This document shows, piece after piece, positions 37,430 through 47,413 of a DNA stretch of 64,000 nt (positions are counted from its first letter, which is position 1; each line of letters begins with the position of its first letter). Under the pieces are notes generated by a model, which was given only the letters and a program-made list of their open reading frames with translations, was not told the DNA's origin and ran no database searches. A program made the translations under genes and the position numbers. The stretch spans positions 1,114,310 through 1,178,309 of the forward strand of contig JAFLCW010000001.1 in the NCBI GenBank assembly GCA_017302165.1. Direction: 5' to 3'. This DNA is from Alphaproteobacteria bacterium. Its GTDB lineage: Bacteria > Pseudomonadota > Alphaproteobacteria > Micavibrionales > Micavibrionaceae.

Positions 37430-38406
37430 GCGTGTTCCTGTGAAAATAAAATATAATCATTCAAAATTTGGTGTGCTCTGCCTGAATCAATCGCGTGAGC
37501 GGCTCTCTCAACCCCTTCTCGTAAATCAGGGCAGGTACCGTGAATGTTAAGCACTGCCGCCACGTTTAAACGCACGATATCACGATAGGCCGAAAGACGA
37601 CCTTGTAAAAGTTCACGCAGAGCCTGTGCGTTTTCGGCGGCGGTTCCGCCTTTTAAATCCTGAGGATCAGCATAATTTAATCCAACCTGTTCAGGGGAAA
37701 GTATAGCCTCTGTAATATCCCCGCCGCGCAGGATAGACACATGCGTATCGCCCGTCGTGGTGATTTCATCTAGCCCGTCCGTTCCGTGTACCACCCATGC
37801 GCAGACCGTACCAAGATTCTTAAGCGTTTCGGCCATGGGTCTGCGCCATGCATCATCATATACGCCCATTAACTGGCGCGACGCGCCTGCCGGGTTTGCC
37901 AAGGGGCCCAGCAGATTAAACAGGGTACGTTTGCCGATTTTCTTGCGTACATTGGCCACATATTTCATCGACGGATGGTGGACGGGTGCCATGAGAAAAC
38001 AAAAATGAAACCACGTGAGGGATTCGGATAAGTGTTGTGGGCTTAAGGTTAAGTGAACCCCTAATTGTTCGAGCACATCTGCCGCGCCGCTTTTGGATGA
38101 GGCCGAGCGATTGCCATGTTTGGCCACCGGCACCCCGCACGCCGCCGATACCAGTGCGACAGCGGTTGAAATATTCAGGGTATGTTGTCCATCCCCCCCT
38201 GTGCCGCAACAATCCACCGTATCCGGGGGTGCGGTGATGGGAATGCATTTCTCGCGCATCACCTGCGCCGCGCCTGTCAATTCATCCACGGTTTCGCCCC
38301 GTGCCGACAAGTCCATAAGAAAAGATTCGATATCCGAATCCGTCATGTCCCCCGACATGATCCGGCGCATGGCGACAACCATATCGTCTTTGGCTTGGGG
38401 GGTCAT
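37426..38406 (-). CDS. trpD: anthranilate phosphoribosyltransferase
   Basis: Transfers phosphoribose from PRPP to anthranilate. The 326-residue protein has DCCGTGGDGQHTLNISTA (PRPP/phosphate binding), VAKHGNRSASSKSGAADVLE, a conserved RTLFNLLGPLANPA, and HGTDGLDEITTTGDT. Length is slightly below the family mean of about 340. It overlaps trpG upstream and trpC downstream by ATGA, so trpG-trpD-trpC form one coupled unit. Confidence 0.96.
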   Translation of the reverse strand: MTPQAKDDMVVAMRRIMSGDMTDSDIESFLMDLSARGETVDELTGAAQVMREKCIPITAPPDTVDCCGTGGDGQHTLNISTAVALVSAACGVPVAKHGNRSASSKSGAADVLEQLGVHLTLSPQHLSESLTWFHFCFLMAPVHHPSMKYVANVRKKIGKRTLFNLLGPLANPAGASRQLMGVYDDAWRRPMAETLKNLGTVCAWVVHGTDGLDEITTTGDTHVSILRGGDITEAILSPEQVGLNYADPQDLKGGTAAENAQALRELLQGRLSAYRDIVRLNVAAVLNIHGTCPDLREGVERAAHAIDSGRAHQILNDYILFSQEHA

Positions 38407-38972
38407 GTGAGATCCAGAAAATTCTTAATCATCATATGACCATGTTCGGTGGCGATGCTTTCCGGGTGGAATTGAACCCCGTGAATGGGCTTTGTCCGGT
38501 GCATCGACCCCATAATCAGCCCGTCTTCCGTTTCGGCGGTGATGATCAGATCAGATGGGAATGTCTTTTTTTCAACCACCAGCGAATGATATCGTGTGGC
38601 CGCAAAGGCGGGTGGAATATTTTTAAAGACGCTTTGGCCGGTGTGATGAATAGTAGATATTTTGCCATGCATGGGGGTAGGGGCGCGCACAACCTCCCCG
38701 CCGAAAACCTGCCCGATGGCCTGATGCCCCAGGCAAACCCCCATCAACGGGATATCGTGACGGGCACAAGCAGAAATCAGATTAAGGCAGATACCCGCAT
38801 GGTCGGGGTCAGAAGGGCCGGGGGAGATCATGACCCCGCGCGGCTTTTGCCGGATGACCTCATCGGTCGTGATCTGGTTATTGCGGTGTACCAACACATT
38901 CGCCCCCAGATCCCCCAGATATTGAACGAGGTTATAGGTAAAACTATCGTAGTTATCGATCAGAATAATCAT
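38403..38972 (-). CDS. trpG: anthranilate synthase glutaminase component
   Basis: Class I glutamine amidotransferase that supplies ammonia to TrpE. The 189-residue protein has IIDNYDSFTYNLVQYL, SPGPSDPDHAGI, the nucleophile cysteine in MGVCLGHQAIGQVFGG, and the catalytic histidine and glutamate in GVQFHPESIAT. It is the first gene of trpGDC. Its partner trpE lies further right on the same strand, separated by an oppositely oriented deacetylase gene. A weak promoter, TTGCCC-N17-CATAAC, may lie in the 48-base gap upstream. Confidence 0.95.
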   Translation of the reverse strand: MIILIDNYDSFTYNLVQYLGDLGANVLVHRNNQITTDEVIRQKPRGVMISPGPSDPDHAGICLNLISACARHDIPLMGVCLGHQAIGQVFGGEVVRAPTPMHGKISTIHHTGQSVFKNIPPAFAATRYHSLVVEKKTFPSDLIITAETEDGLIMGSMHRTKPIHGVQFHPESIATEHGHMMIKNFLDLT

Positions 38973-39029
38973 CTGTCTGTTATGACGCGGACATAGACGA
39001 AGGGCAAGGGCATTGATAGGGTGCGGGGT

Positions 39030-39980
39030 ATGCCGTCACGACGTCCCCGCCATCCCAGATCCCGCCAGAAAGACACGTTATTATTCATGGTGATTGCCAT
39101 CGGGTTGATGGTCTTGGCAGATCAGGTGTTTTTAAAAGGCCCTCCCGCCTATCATGAACAGATCAAGGCGCGGTATGAACAGGCACATCCGCCCCAGCCC
39201 GTTATACAAGCAGAGCCTGCCGTCCCGGAAATAAAACCCCCTGTTGTGGCCAAGATTCCGCCCACGCCCATTCCTTTGCCTCCACCATCCGCGCCGCCCC
39301 CACCAATGAAGGCACGCATCGCCATTATCATTGATGATATGGGGATCAGTCCGGCCTATAGCCGACGGGTGATGGAATTCTTACCGCCCGAAATTACGCT
39401 GGCCTTTTTGCCATATGCCCCGCAAACCCCCGATCTAGCGCGTATGGCCACCGCAAAAGGACATGAATTAATGATACATGTCCCGATGGCGGCCATGAAA
39501 GAGGATCAGGATTTGGGCGACATGGCACTACGCCGGGGAATGACGCCGCCGGAAATCACCGCCGAGTTAGAGCGCATGATGACCGTGTTTTCCGGGTATC
39601 AGGGCATTAACAATCATATGGGTAGTTATTTGACCCAGGACAAGGACGCGATGTCGGCGGTGATGTCAGTTCTTGAGTCCAAAAATCTTTTTTTCGTGGA
39701 CTCTAAGACATCCCCGCAATCCGTTGCCGAGGAGATCGCCCGTCAAGCAGGTGTCAGATATGCGGCGCGGGACATATTTATTGATCATGAACCCACGGCG
39801 GAATTTGTTGCAACATCACTACACAAAGCCGAAAAAATGGCCTTGAAACGTAGACAGGCCGTGATTATCGGTCACCCGAAGGATGTCACGATCGAGGGAT
39901 TAAAAAAATGGATACCGACGTTAAAAGACAAAGGGATTGAGATTGTCCCGGTCAGTCATTTGATGCCACAGACGCCATGA
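39030..39980 (+). CDS. divergent polysaccharide deacetylase family protein
   Basis: Matches the YibQ-type divergent polysaccharide deacetylase family: IAIIIDDMGISPAYS, LAFLPYAPQ, GHELMIHVPM, the NNHMGSYLTQD segment and AVIIGHPKD near the end. The N-terminus has a basic patch, one membrane helix (about residues 18-33) and a proline-rich linker of about 60 residues, so the domain probably lies in the periplasm. These proteins are thought to act on cell-wall or exopolysaccharide sugars, but the activity is not established. GTG 39021 is an alternative start. The gene is on the plus strand inside the trp region and overlaps the trpE end by 29 bases. Confidence 0.88.
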   Translation: MPSRRPRHPRSRQKDTLLFMVIAIGLMVLADQVFLKGPPAYHEQIKARYEQAHPPQPVIQAEPAVPEIKPPVVAKIPPTPIPLPPPSAPPPPMKARIAIIIDDMGISPAYSRRVMEFLPPEITLAFLPYAPQTPDLARMATAKGHELMIHVPMAAMKEDQDLGDMALRRGMTPPEITAELERMMTVFSGYQGINNHMGSYLTQDKDAMSAVMSVLESKNLFFVDSKTSPQSVAEEIARQAGVRYAARDIFIDHEPTAEFVATSLHKAEKMALKRRQAVIIGHPKDVTIEGLKKWIPTLKDKGIEIVPVSHLMPQTP

Positions 39981-41430
39981 TGGTTTCTTGGGCGGCCTGT
40001 ATGACAGCTTTGGCCTTATTACAGCTTTCTTGAAATTCAAAAGCGGGGTCAGAATCAGCCACAATTCCGCCGCTGGCCTGAACATAGACTTTGCCGTCTT
40101 TCACCAAAGCCGTGCGAAGCGCGATACAGGTATCAACATCCCCGTTGCCATCTAGATAGCCGACGCATCCGGCATAATAACTTCGGCGGGTGGTTTCCAG
40201 TTCATCAATAATTTCCATCGCCCGAACTTTGGGCGCGCCGCTGACTGTGCCTGCCGGAAACCCTGCAAATAGCGCATCAAGTGAGTCTGTCCCGTCCTTC
40301 AGACGGCCTTCGACATTGGACACGATATGCATGACGTGGGAATATTTTTCGATCGTGAATTGTTCCGTGACTTTGACCGTCCCAGTAGCGGCGACACGCC
40401 CGACATCGTTTCGCCCCAGATCAAGGAGCATCAGATGTTCAGCGCGTTCTTTGGGGTCTGATAATAAATCTTCGGCCAGTGCTGAATCTTCGGCCGAGGT
40501 TTCTCCGCGTTTGCGCGTCCCCGCGATAGGACGAATGGTGACAACCCCGCCGCGCACCCGCACCATGATTTCAGGACTGGAGCCGACGAGCGAAAACCCG
40601 CCAAAATTGATATAGAACAGAAAAGGTGACGGGTTGAGCCGCCGTAACGTGCGGTAGAGATGAAAGGCGGGTAAATCAAACGGCAAGGAAAAACGTTGCC
40701 CCAAGACCACCTGAAAAATATCGCCAGCGCGGATATAGTCGATGGCTTTGTTTACGCTGTCGTGAAAGGCAGGCTCTGTCACATTCGAAGTCACGGGCAG
40801 GGGAGTAGGCAGGTGCGAGCGCGCCTGAAGATAGGATATCGGGATGGGGCTGGAGAGCCTGTCAATCACCCGGCGCAAGCGGTCTTCGGCGTCAGATCTA
40901 ATCGCTTGAGCGTTCCCTGATATCTCCCGTACCGGGGTGACAAGGCACATCCGGCTTTGGACGTTGTCAAAAATCACCATCAAGGTCGGACGGATCATGA
41001 CACTATCGGGGATTCCGAGTTCATCTGGGTTTTGGTCGGGTATATTTTCAATGAGCCGAACCATGTCATAGCCCATATACCCAAATAAGCCGGATGAGCC
41101 CATAGGCGGAATTTCCGGTGCCACAACATCAATCCGGCTTTCGCGGACATGACGGCGCAAATCACCCAGCGGATCTTTTGTGTTTGGGTTTTTGGCGTGA
41201 TATTCCCAGATCAGATCGGGCATAAGCCCAATGGCGGAATAACGCCCCAATACCGCGCCGCCTTCAACTGATTCTAACAAAAACGAATGTTTTTCATCAC
41301 GGGCAATTTTTAAATAAGCCGAGACGGGTGTTTCCAGATCAGCCGGAAGCCATGTCCACACCAGTTGAGTTTTGCCCGCCTGAAGATTTTTTTCAAACGC
41401 TGAGTGATCCGGAAAAAAGGTGACGCTCAC
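39952..41430 (-). CDS. trpE: anthranilate synthase component I
   Basis: Makes anthranilate from chorismate using ammonia from TrpG. The protein has the N-terminal feedback-domain sequence LLESVEGGAVLGRYSAIG and the chorismate-binding core: DIFQVVLGQRFS, FLFYINFGGFSLVGSSPEIMV, PIAGTRKRG, DLGRNDVGRV, GAPKVRAMEIIDELE and QASGGIVADSDP. I favour GTG 41430 (492 residues), two bases after the ppiD stop with CAGGAA upstream, because its product starts where family members start. ATG 41466 would overlap ppiD by 35 bases and add 12 residues. It is apparently cotranscribed with ppiD. Confidence 0.94.
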   Translation of the reverse strand: MSVTFFPDHSAFEKNLQAGKTQLVWTWLPADLETPVSAYLKIARDEKHSFLLESVEGGAVLGRYSAIGLMPDLIWEYHAKNPNTKDPLGDLRRHVRESRIDVVAPEIPPMGSSGLFGYMGYDMVRLIENIPDQNPDELGIPDSVMIRPTLMVIFDNVQSRMCLVTPVREISGNAQAIRSDAEDRLRRVIDRLSSPIPISYLQARSHLPTPLPVTSNVTEPAFHDSVNKAIDYIRAGDIFQVVLGQRFSLPFDLPAFHLYRTLRRLNPSPFLFYINFGGFSLVGSSPEIMVRVRGGVVTIRPIAGTRKRGETSAEDSALAEDLLSDPKERAEHLMLLDLGRNDVGRVAATGTVKVTEQFTIEKYSHVMHIVSNVEGRLKDGTDSLDALFAGFPAGTVSGAPKVRAMEIIDELETTRRSYYAGCVGYLDGNGDVDTCIALRTALVKDGKVYVQASGGIVADSDPAFEFQESCNKAKAVIQAAQETIMASVASND

Positions 41431-41431
41431 G

Positions 41432-43357
41432 TTACGGGGTTCCTGTGTTGTCCGGGGTCGCGCCATACATCATATCCAGCAAGCGCTGATTAATCTTAAC
41501 TTCCGCGTGCTGACCGATATCATTGACAAAAGATCCCAGCACTTCATTCGCAAAGCCAGATTTTTCGGCGCGGGTCAACGCATCCAGATCAGATGTGCTG
41601 GCCTTATCGGCAGACCCAAGTTTAATGTCAGTCACGTTGATGACCAGAATGCCATCTTCTGTTTCGGCCATAAAAGGGCTGGCCTTATCAGAGGTAAAAA
41701 TTTTGGCATGGGCGACGGGGCCCAGAATTTTAGGGGCGGTCTGCGTGCGCGTGAGATTAGAGAGACGCTCCAGCTTACCACCGGCCTTTTTTGCCACATC
41801 TGCCATTGAGGCAGAATCAGATTCCAGTTGTTTTACCACATCCAGTGCCCGGGCGCGGTTGGTTAAATCTTTTTGTTCCTTGATCCAGCGTTTGCGTAAG
41901 CTATCGCGCACATCATCAAACGGTTTGTACGATGACGGGGTCACCTGATCGATTCTGACAGTGGCAAAGCGGCCATCATCCAATTCGACCAGCGGCGTTG
42001 TTTCACCTTCATTGAATTCAAAAGCCTGTGCCAAAATTTTTGCCCGGTCGGATTCAAATGATTTCAGAACTTTGGTGCCCTTATCCGTGACGCCATTCGC
42101 CCGGACATGGGACAGGGTTTCAGTAGTCAGACCGTATTCCTTAACGATGGTTTCCAAAGATTCACCCCCGGCCAGACGGTCATCAACCTCTGTGGACAGG
42201 TTCAACATGGTATCCACGGATTGCGCATGTGATAGTGTGTCCGTGATTTCTTTTTTCACATCCATGAGCGGAACTGTGTCCGGGGGCAGAATTTTTGTAA
42301 TCTTCATCACATGGTTGCCCAATTCAGTTTCAATGGGGCCAATCACATCGCCCTCTTTCCCGGCGAAGACGGGTGCCGATATTTCCGGCAATAGGCCAGA
42401 TTGTTGGTAATCATCTTCTGCCAGATAAGCTTTGGCGTCTCCTGTCACCGATATGACGGCGTCTTTTAACGAGGCACCATCCTTGACGGCAGAGGTAATT
42501 TTTTCGGCTTGCGCGGGGTCAGACACCACAGCCTGCTGAACGTTGCGGCGTTCGGGTTTGGTATAACGGGCGATATTATCGTCATAATATTTTTGAATCT
42601 GCCCGTCCGTAACGGCGATTTCTTTTTTCAGCATGGCCGTGTTTAACACCGCCAGTGTCAAGGAACGCGTTTCCGGAATGGCGTATTCCAGTTTGTTGGC
42701 GTCGTAATATTTTTTCAGTTGATCATCGGTGGGTTGGTCAATGCCAGTGACGCTTTCGGACGTCAGGACAATGGCATCGATATCTCGTGTTTGTTTTTCA
42801 AATCGGTAATAATCCGAAACCAGAGCCGGGGGCACAACCCCTGCGCCCGACAACAGGGCACCCCGTAACAAGGTGTTCCCTGTTTCTTGACGGATGGAGT
42901 TGATAAATTCTTCTTCGGATATGCCTTGCTGACGGAGGATTTGACGAATGGCATCACTTTTATTCTGTCCGCCTGCCGCCGCAATCGAGGTGGTCAGCTT
43001 GCTGATTTGGGTCATGACGTCATCATCGCCAACGTGAATCCCCAGATTTTGGGTCTCGCGGGTCAAAAGTCGTTGCTGGATTTCACTGGCAAGAATTTGG
43101 TTAATAAGCCCCAGACGATAGGCTTCTTGGGGCGATATGCCTTGCGCGCCCAGCACGCGCCGCACCGTGCGGTCAAATTCCTGCACGCCGATAGTCACGC
43201 CGCCGCCTTTGGCCACATCGTGATTGCCAAAATTTCCCCCGCGAAAAAATCCACCGACATCGGTTAAGACCAATCCGCCCCCGGCCATCAGCAGGAACCC
43301 CAAAAGGATGTACTTTAAAAATCCGGTTTTCGTGTTATCCCGCAAGGCGTTGAGCAT
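41432..43357 (-). CDS. ppiD: SurA/PpiD-type periplasmic folding factor
   Basis: Inner-membrane-anchored periplasmic chaperone with a parvulin-like domain, acting on newly exported proteins. The 641-residue protein has one N-terminal helix (about residues 15-32), a SurA-N-like chaperone region with the repeated short motif GISPQEAYR/GISEEEFIN, a PPIC-like domain around residues 240-370, and a second degenerate one after it. Annotated in relatives as peptidylprolyl isomerase D. It is divergent from tpiA and followed by trpE, a conserved alphaproteobacterial order. GAGAGG precedes the ATG. Confidence 0.88.
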   Translation of the reverse strand: MLNALRDNTKTGFLKYILLGFLLMAGGGLVLTDVGGFFRGGNFGNHDVAKGGGVTIGVQEFDRTVRRVLGAQGISPQEAYRLGLINQILASEIQQRLLTRETQNLGIHVGDDDVMTQISKLTTSIAAAGGQNKSDAIRQILRQQGISEEEFINSIRQETGNTLLRGALLSGAGVVPPALVSDYYRFEKQTRDIDAIVLTSESVTGIDQPTDDQLKKYYDANKLEYAIPETRSLTLAVLNTAMLKKEIAVTDGQIQKYYDDNIARYTKPERRNVQQAVVSDPAQAEKITSAVKDGASLKDAVISVTGDAKAYLAEDDYQQSGLLPEISAPVFAGKEGDVIGPIETELGNHVMKITKILPPDTVPLMDVKKEITDTLSHAQSVDTMLNLSTEVDDRLAGGESLETIVKEYGLTTETLSHVRANGVTDKGTKVLKSFESDRAKILAQAFEFNEGETTPLVELDDGRFATVRIDQVTPSSYKPFDDVRDSLRKRWIKEQKDLTNRARALDVVKQLESDSASMADVAKKAGGKLERLSNLTRTQTAPKILGPVAHAKIFTSDKASPFMAETEDGILVINVTDIKLGSADKASTSDLDALTRAEKSGFANEVLGSFVNDIGQHAEVKINQRLLDMMYGATPDNTGTP

Positions 43358-43390
43358 GGATATCCTCTCTTTTCATTTTGAACCCAAAGC

Positions 43391-43419
43391 ACTATAAGAA
43401 GATCGTCATTTCGGGGCAA
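43391..43419 (-). promoter_or_regulatory. promoter of ppiD-trpE
   Basis: TTGCCC (43419-43414) and TATAGT (43396-43391) are 17 bases apart on the minus strand, giving a start near 43384 and a short leader before the ppiD ATG at 43357. It would serve the ppiD-trpE unit. I found no trp leader peptide or attenuator near it. Confidence 0.5.
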
Positions 43420-43457
43420 GGACTTAAAGAATTAAAAGAGGATTGAAACAAAAACAC

Positions 43458-44210
43458 ATGAAAAAATTAATTGCCGGAAACTGGAAGATGAATGGTTCAT
43501 TGGCGTCGGCGATGGAACTGGCGCGCGCGGTCGAAGCCTCTGTGGCCTCTGAACCGGGCTTATTGTCCCGTTGTGATTTTCTGGTCTGTCCGCCCTTTGT
43601 ACATGTCGGGGGGGTCAAACCTGTGCTGACGCATGTGTCGCTTGGGGCGCAGGATTGTTCCGTCTTTACGAACGGAGCCTACACGGGGGATGTCTCCGCC
43701 GACATGCTGGCCGACATGGGATGTACGCATGTTATTCTGGGGCATTCCGAACGTCGTCAGCATTTTGGGGAAACAGACGGCGCCATCCGCCAGAAAGCCG
43801 AAAAAGTCTGGCAAGCTGGCATGACGGCCTTGATTTGCGTTGGCGAAACCGAAGCGCAACGAGAAGAGGGGCAAGAAGCCCATATCGTGGCCGAACAAAT
43901 GAAACACGCCATTCCGGATGGGGCGACATCCCGGAATGTGGTGGTGGCGTATGAACCCGTCTGGGCGATTGGCACCGGAAAAACCGCCACCCCGGACGAT
44001 ATCCGCACCATGCACGCCTTTATCAAGGATCAGTTATCGGCGAGATTTGGCGATCAACCGATCCGGATTCTGTATGGTGGCTCGGTCAAACCGTCCAACG
44101 CCGGGGATATTTTCAATATTCCGCATGTTCACGGGGCACTTATTGGTGGCGCATCCTTAAAATCAAGTGATTTCATAGGGATCGCGAAGGAAGTGAAGGA
44201 GTTAGATTAA
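43458..44210 (+). CDS. tpiA: triosephosphate isomerase
   Basis: Glycolytic TIM-barrel enzyme interconverting DHAP and glyceraldehyde 3-phosphate. The 250-residue protein has GNWKMNG with catalytic lysine, VILGHSERRQ with catalytic histidine, VVAYEPVWAIGTGKTA with catalytic glutamate, ILYGGSVKPSN and LIGGASLK. ATG 43458 is chosen because the product then starts just before GNWKMNG; a TTG at 43443 is less likely. It is divergent from ppiD and followed without a gap by a tautomerase gene. Confidence 0.96.
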   Translation: MKKLIAGNWKMNGSLASAMELARAVEASVASEPGLLSRCDFLVCPPFVHVGGVKPVLTHVSLGAQDCSVFTNGAYTGDVSADMLADMGCTHVILGHSERRQHFGETDGAIRQKAEKVWQAGMTALICVGETEAQREEGQEAHIVAEQMKHAIPDGATSRNVVVAYEPVWAIGTGKTATPDDIRTMHAFIKDQLSARFGDQPIRILYGGSVKPSNAGDIFNIPHVHGALIGGASLKSSDFIGIAKEVKELD

Positions 44211-44411
44211 ATGCCTGTGATACATATTAACATAAGAAATGTTCTTTCTGTGGATCAAAAAAGAGATGTGGCCAAAAAGATCACCGATGTGATAGAGACT
44301 TCGCTGGGGATTGACCCCCAACGTACGGAAATATTTTTTCATGATATTCCTGACGAAAATTACGCTAAGGCAGGTATTTTGCTGATCGATCAGGATAAAA
44401 ACAGGAAATAA
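44211..44411 (+). CDS. 4-oxalocrotonate tautomerase family protein
   Basis: A 66-residue protein with the tautomerase fold: Pro2, which becomes the N-terminal catalytic proline after Met removal, in PVIHINI, then QKRDVAKKITDVIETSLGI and a RTEIFFHDIP strand. Length matches the small-subunit family. The two arginines that bind substrate in true 4-oxalocrotonate tautomerase (Arg11, Arg39) are replaced by Leu and Glu, so the substrate is unknown. It is inserted between tpiA and secG, directly following tpiA, and is probably cotranscribed. Confidence 0.85.
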   Translation: MPVIHINIRNVLSVDQKRDVAKKITDVIETSLGIDPQRTEIFFHDIPDENYAKAGILLIDQDKNRK

Positions 44412-44414
44412 AAA

Positions 44415-44801
44415 ATGGAAAATGTTGTTTTAGTTATTCATCTTATTCTGGCACTCGCGATTATCGGGCTGGTGCTGATTCAACGCTCTGAAGGCGGAGG
44501 GTTGGGCATTGGCGGGTCAGGCGGCGGTCTGGGTGGTCTTGCCACCGCCGGACAGACGGCCAACGCCCTCACCCGGGCGACGGGGATTTGTGCAGGGTTG
44601 TTTTTTGTAACGTCCTTAACCTTGGGCGTTATGGCCGGGCTTCATCATAAATCCGGCTCTCTACTGGAAAATCTGGATAACGTTCCGGCGTCTGCTGTAT
44701 CTGTTGACACCCCAGAGAAAACCACAGATAAAGAGCTCCCGGAGGCTGATCAGTCTGGTGCCACGAAAGCTCCGGTTCCATCTGCCCCTATTTCTGAATA
44801 A
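44415..44801 (+). CDS. secG: protein translocase subunit SecG
   Basis: Small accessory subunit of the SecYEG inner-membrane translocon. The 128-residue protein has the typical first helix with HLILALAIIGLVLIQRSEGGG, a glycine-rich cytoplasmic loop, the second helix around residues 55-75 and a polar C-terminal tail rich in Ser, Glu and Pro. It follows tpiA in most proteobacteria; here the tautomerase lies between. A hairpin follows before pyrG. Confidence 0.93.
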   Translation: MENVVLVIHLILALAIIGLVLIQRSEGGGLGIGGSGGGLGGLATAGQTANALTRATGICAGLFFVTSLTLGVMAGLHHKSGSLLENLDNVPASAVSVDTPEKTTDKELPEADQSGATKAPVPSAPISE

Positions 44802-44806
44802 AAAAC

Positions 44807-46484
<1,678 letters not shown>

Positions 46485-46486
46485 TC

Positions 46487-46804
46487 ATGATGAATAACTT
46501 TTTGAAAAACCTTCCTCCCATAAAGCCTCATGAATATGGGATTTTGGGGATTTTTGTTATTTTTATACTGGTTATACTTTTCATGAATTTCAGCCGCAAT
46601 TTTCAGGCCGTAACCGTGGAAATGAAGGATTTTGAAATTGAGCATGTTAAGTTTGTTGAATATAAGCCTGATGCAGAAAAACAAGGGCTGTGTTTTGCTT
46701 TTATTGGATATAAAAAACCCAGCGAGTGGCTTTCAACATCGAATATTATGATGACGTCCGTGCCATGTGATAACGCCACCGTTCAAGCGGGGATAAAAAA
46801 ATAA
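46487..46804 (+). CDS. hypothetical single-pass membrane protein
   Basis: An unrecognised 105-residue protein. It has one strong membrane helix (about residues 18-36, GILGIFVIFILVILFMNF) and a C-terminal soluble part of about 65 residues with two cysteines. It starts two bases after pyrG. The DNA is more A+T-rich than the surrounding genes, suggesting acquisition. It converges on the next gene with a 16-base gap, so the two form an accessory pair between pyrG and kdsA. Confidence 0.65.
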   Translation: MMNNFLKNLPPIKPHEYGILGIFVIFILVILFMNFSRNFQAVTVEMKDFEIEHVKFVEYKPDAEKQGLCFAFIGYKKPSEWLSTSNIMMTSVPCDNATVQAGIKK

Positions 46805-46820
46805 GTATAGTTTCTAAAAT

Positions 46821-47291
46821 TTATTTTATCTCAGGGGTGTTTTGAGATTCTTTCTTGTACCTAAAAAAATCAGCAACATGGCCGCTTACAAATCCTACAC
46901 TTGCACCTGATACTCCACCAATGGCTCCAGAGAGTATTTCTGGAGCCATGTAACCAAACAAAGCACCCGCTAAACCATTCGTGCTAGCTTCAAAAAAAGC
47001 ACGATAAATTGAGTGTGGAGTATTTTTGTAATTGCCTGCGATCATTACTGGCGTATCAAGTACGTCACCAAAAAATCCACGAATTAATCCCATTCCACCT
47101 AAAGATGCCGCTAATGTCATTCGGATATCTGAACTAAATGAGTTAACTTGTTCAGGTAAGATAAAACAACTGCCCGCCACACCGCCTATTGCACCAAGTA
47201 ATGCTCCAGCCTTCAAACACATTGCTGGCAATGATTTGTTATCATTTTCGTTTGTGTCTTTATGAAATAGTTTTTCTATAATGATATCCAT
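46821..47291 (-). CDS. hypothetical glycine-zipper membrane protein
   Basis: An unrecognised 156-residue protein. After a charged N-terminus (about 20 residues) it has hydrophobic segments built on small-residue spacing: GALLGAIGGVAG, AASLGGMGLIRGFFG, GLAGALFGYMAPE and GAIGGVSGASVGFVSG, followed by a basic tail. This looks like a glycine-zipper multi-pass protein; some phage and toxin-related membrane proteins share this style, but no family is assigned. AGGGAA precedes the ATG, and a consensus TTGACA promoter lies upstream. Codons are A+T-rich compared with kdsA and pyrG. Confidence 0.7.
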   Translation of the reverse strand: MDIIIEKLFHKDTNENDNKSLPAMCLKAGALLGAIGGVAGSCFILPEQVNSFSSDIRMTLAASLGGMGLIRGFFGDVLDTPVMIAGNYKNTPHSIYRAFFEASTNGLAGALFGYMAPEILSGAIGGVSGASVGFVSGHVADFFRYKKESQNTPEIK

Positions 47292-47323
47292 GACGTTTCC
47301 CTGTTTAGAATAATAGCGGGCTT

Positions 47324-47351
47324 ACAATAATGGATAAAAAAAATATGTCAA
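47324..47351 (-). promoter_or_regulatory. promoter of the glycine-zipper gene
   Basis: On the minus strand, a consensus TTGACA (47351-47346) is followed after 16 bases by TATTGT (47329-47324). The start would be near 47316, about 25 bases before the ATG at 47291. The gene therefore has its own promoter, pointing away from kdsA. Confidence 0.5.
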
Positions 47352-47413
47352 TAAAATTATTGTTTTAATTTTTTTACTGGAAGGGGCGCGTTATAACCTT
47401 TACATCCTAAATC

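Noticed and set aside
38436..38996. 186-codon open frame opposite trpG
   Set aside because: The trpG motifs on the minus strand are complete, and the opposite frame is unlike any family.
47369..47397. Promoter for kdsA using TATAAC
   Set aside because: The -10 is acceptable, but the region at -35 is only a T run, so I did not list it as a feature.
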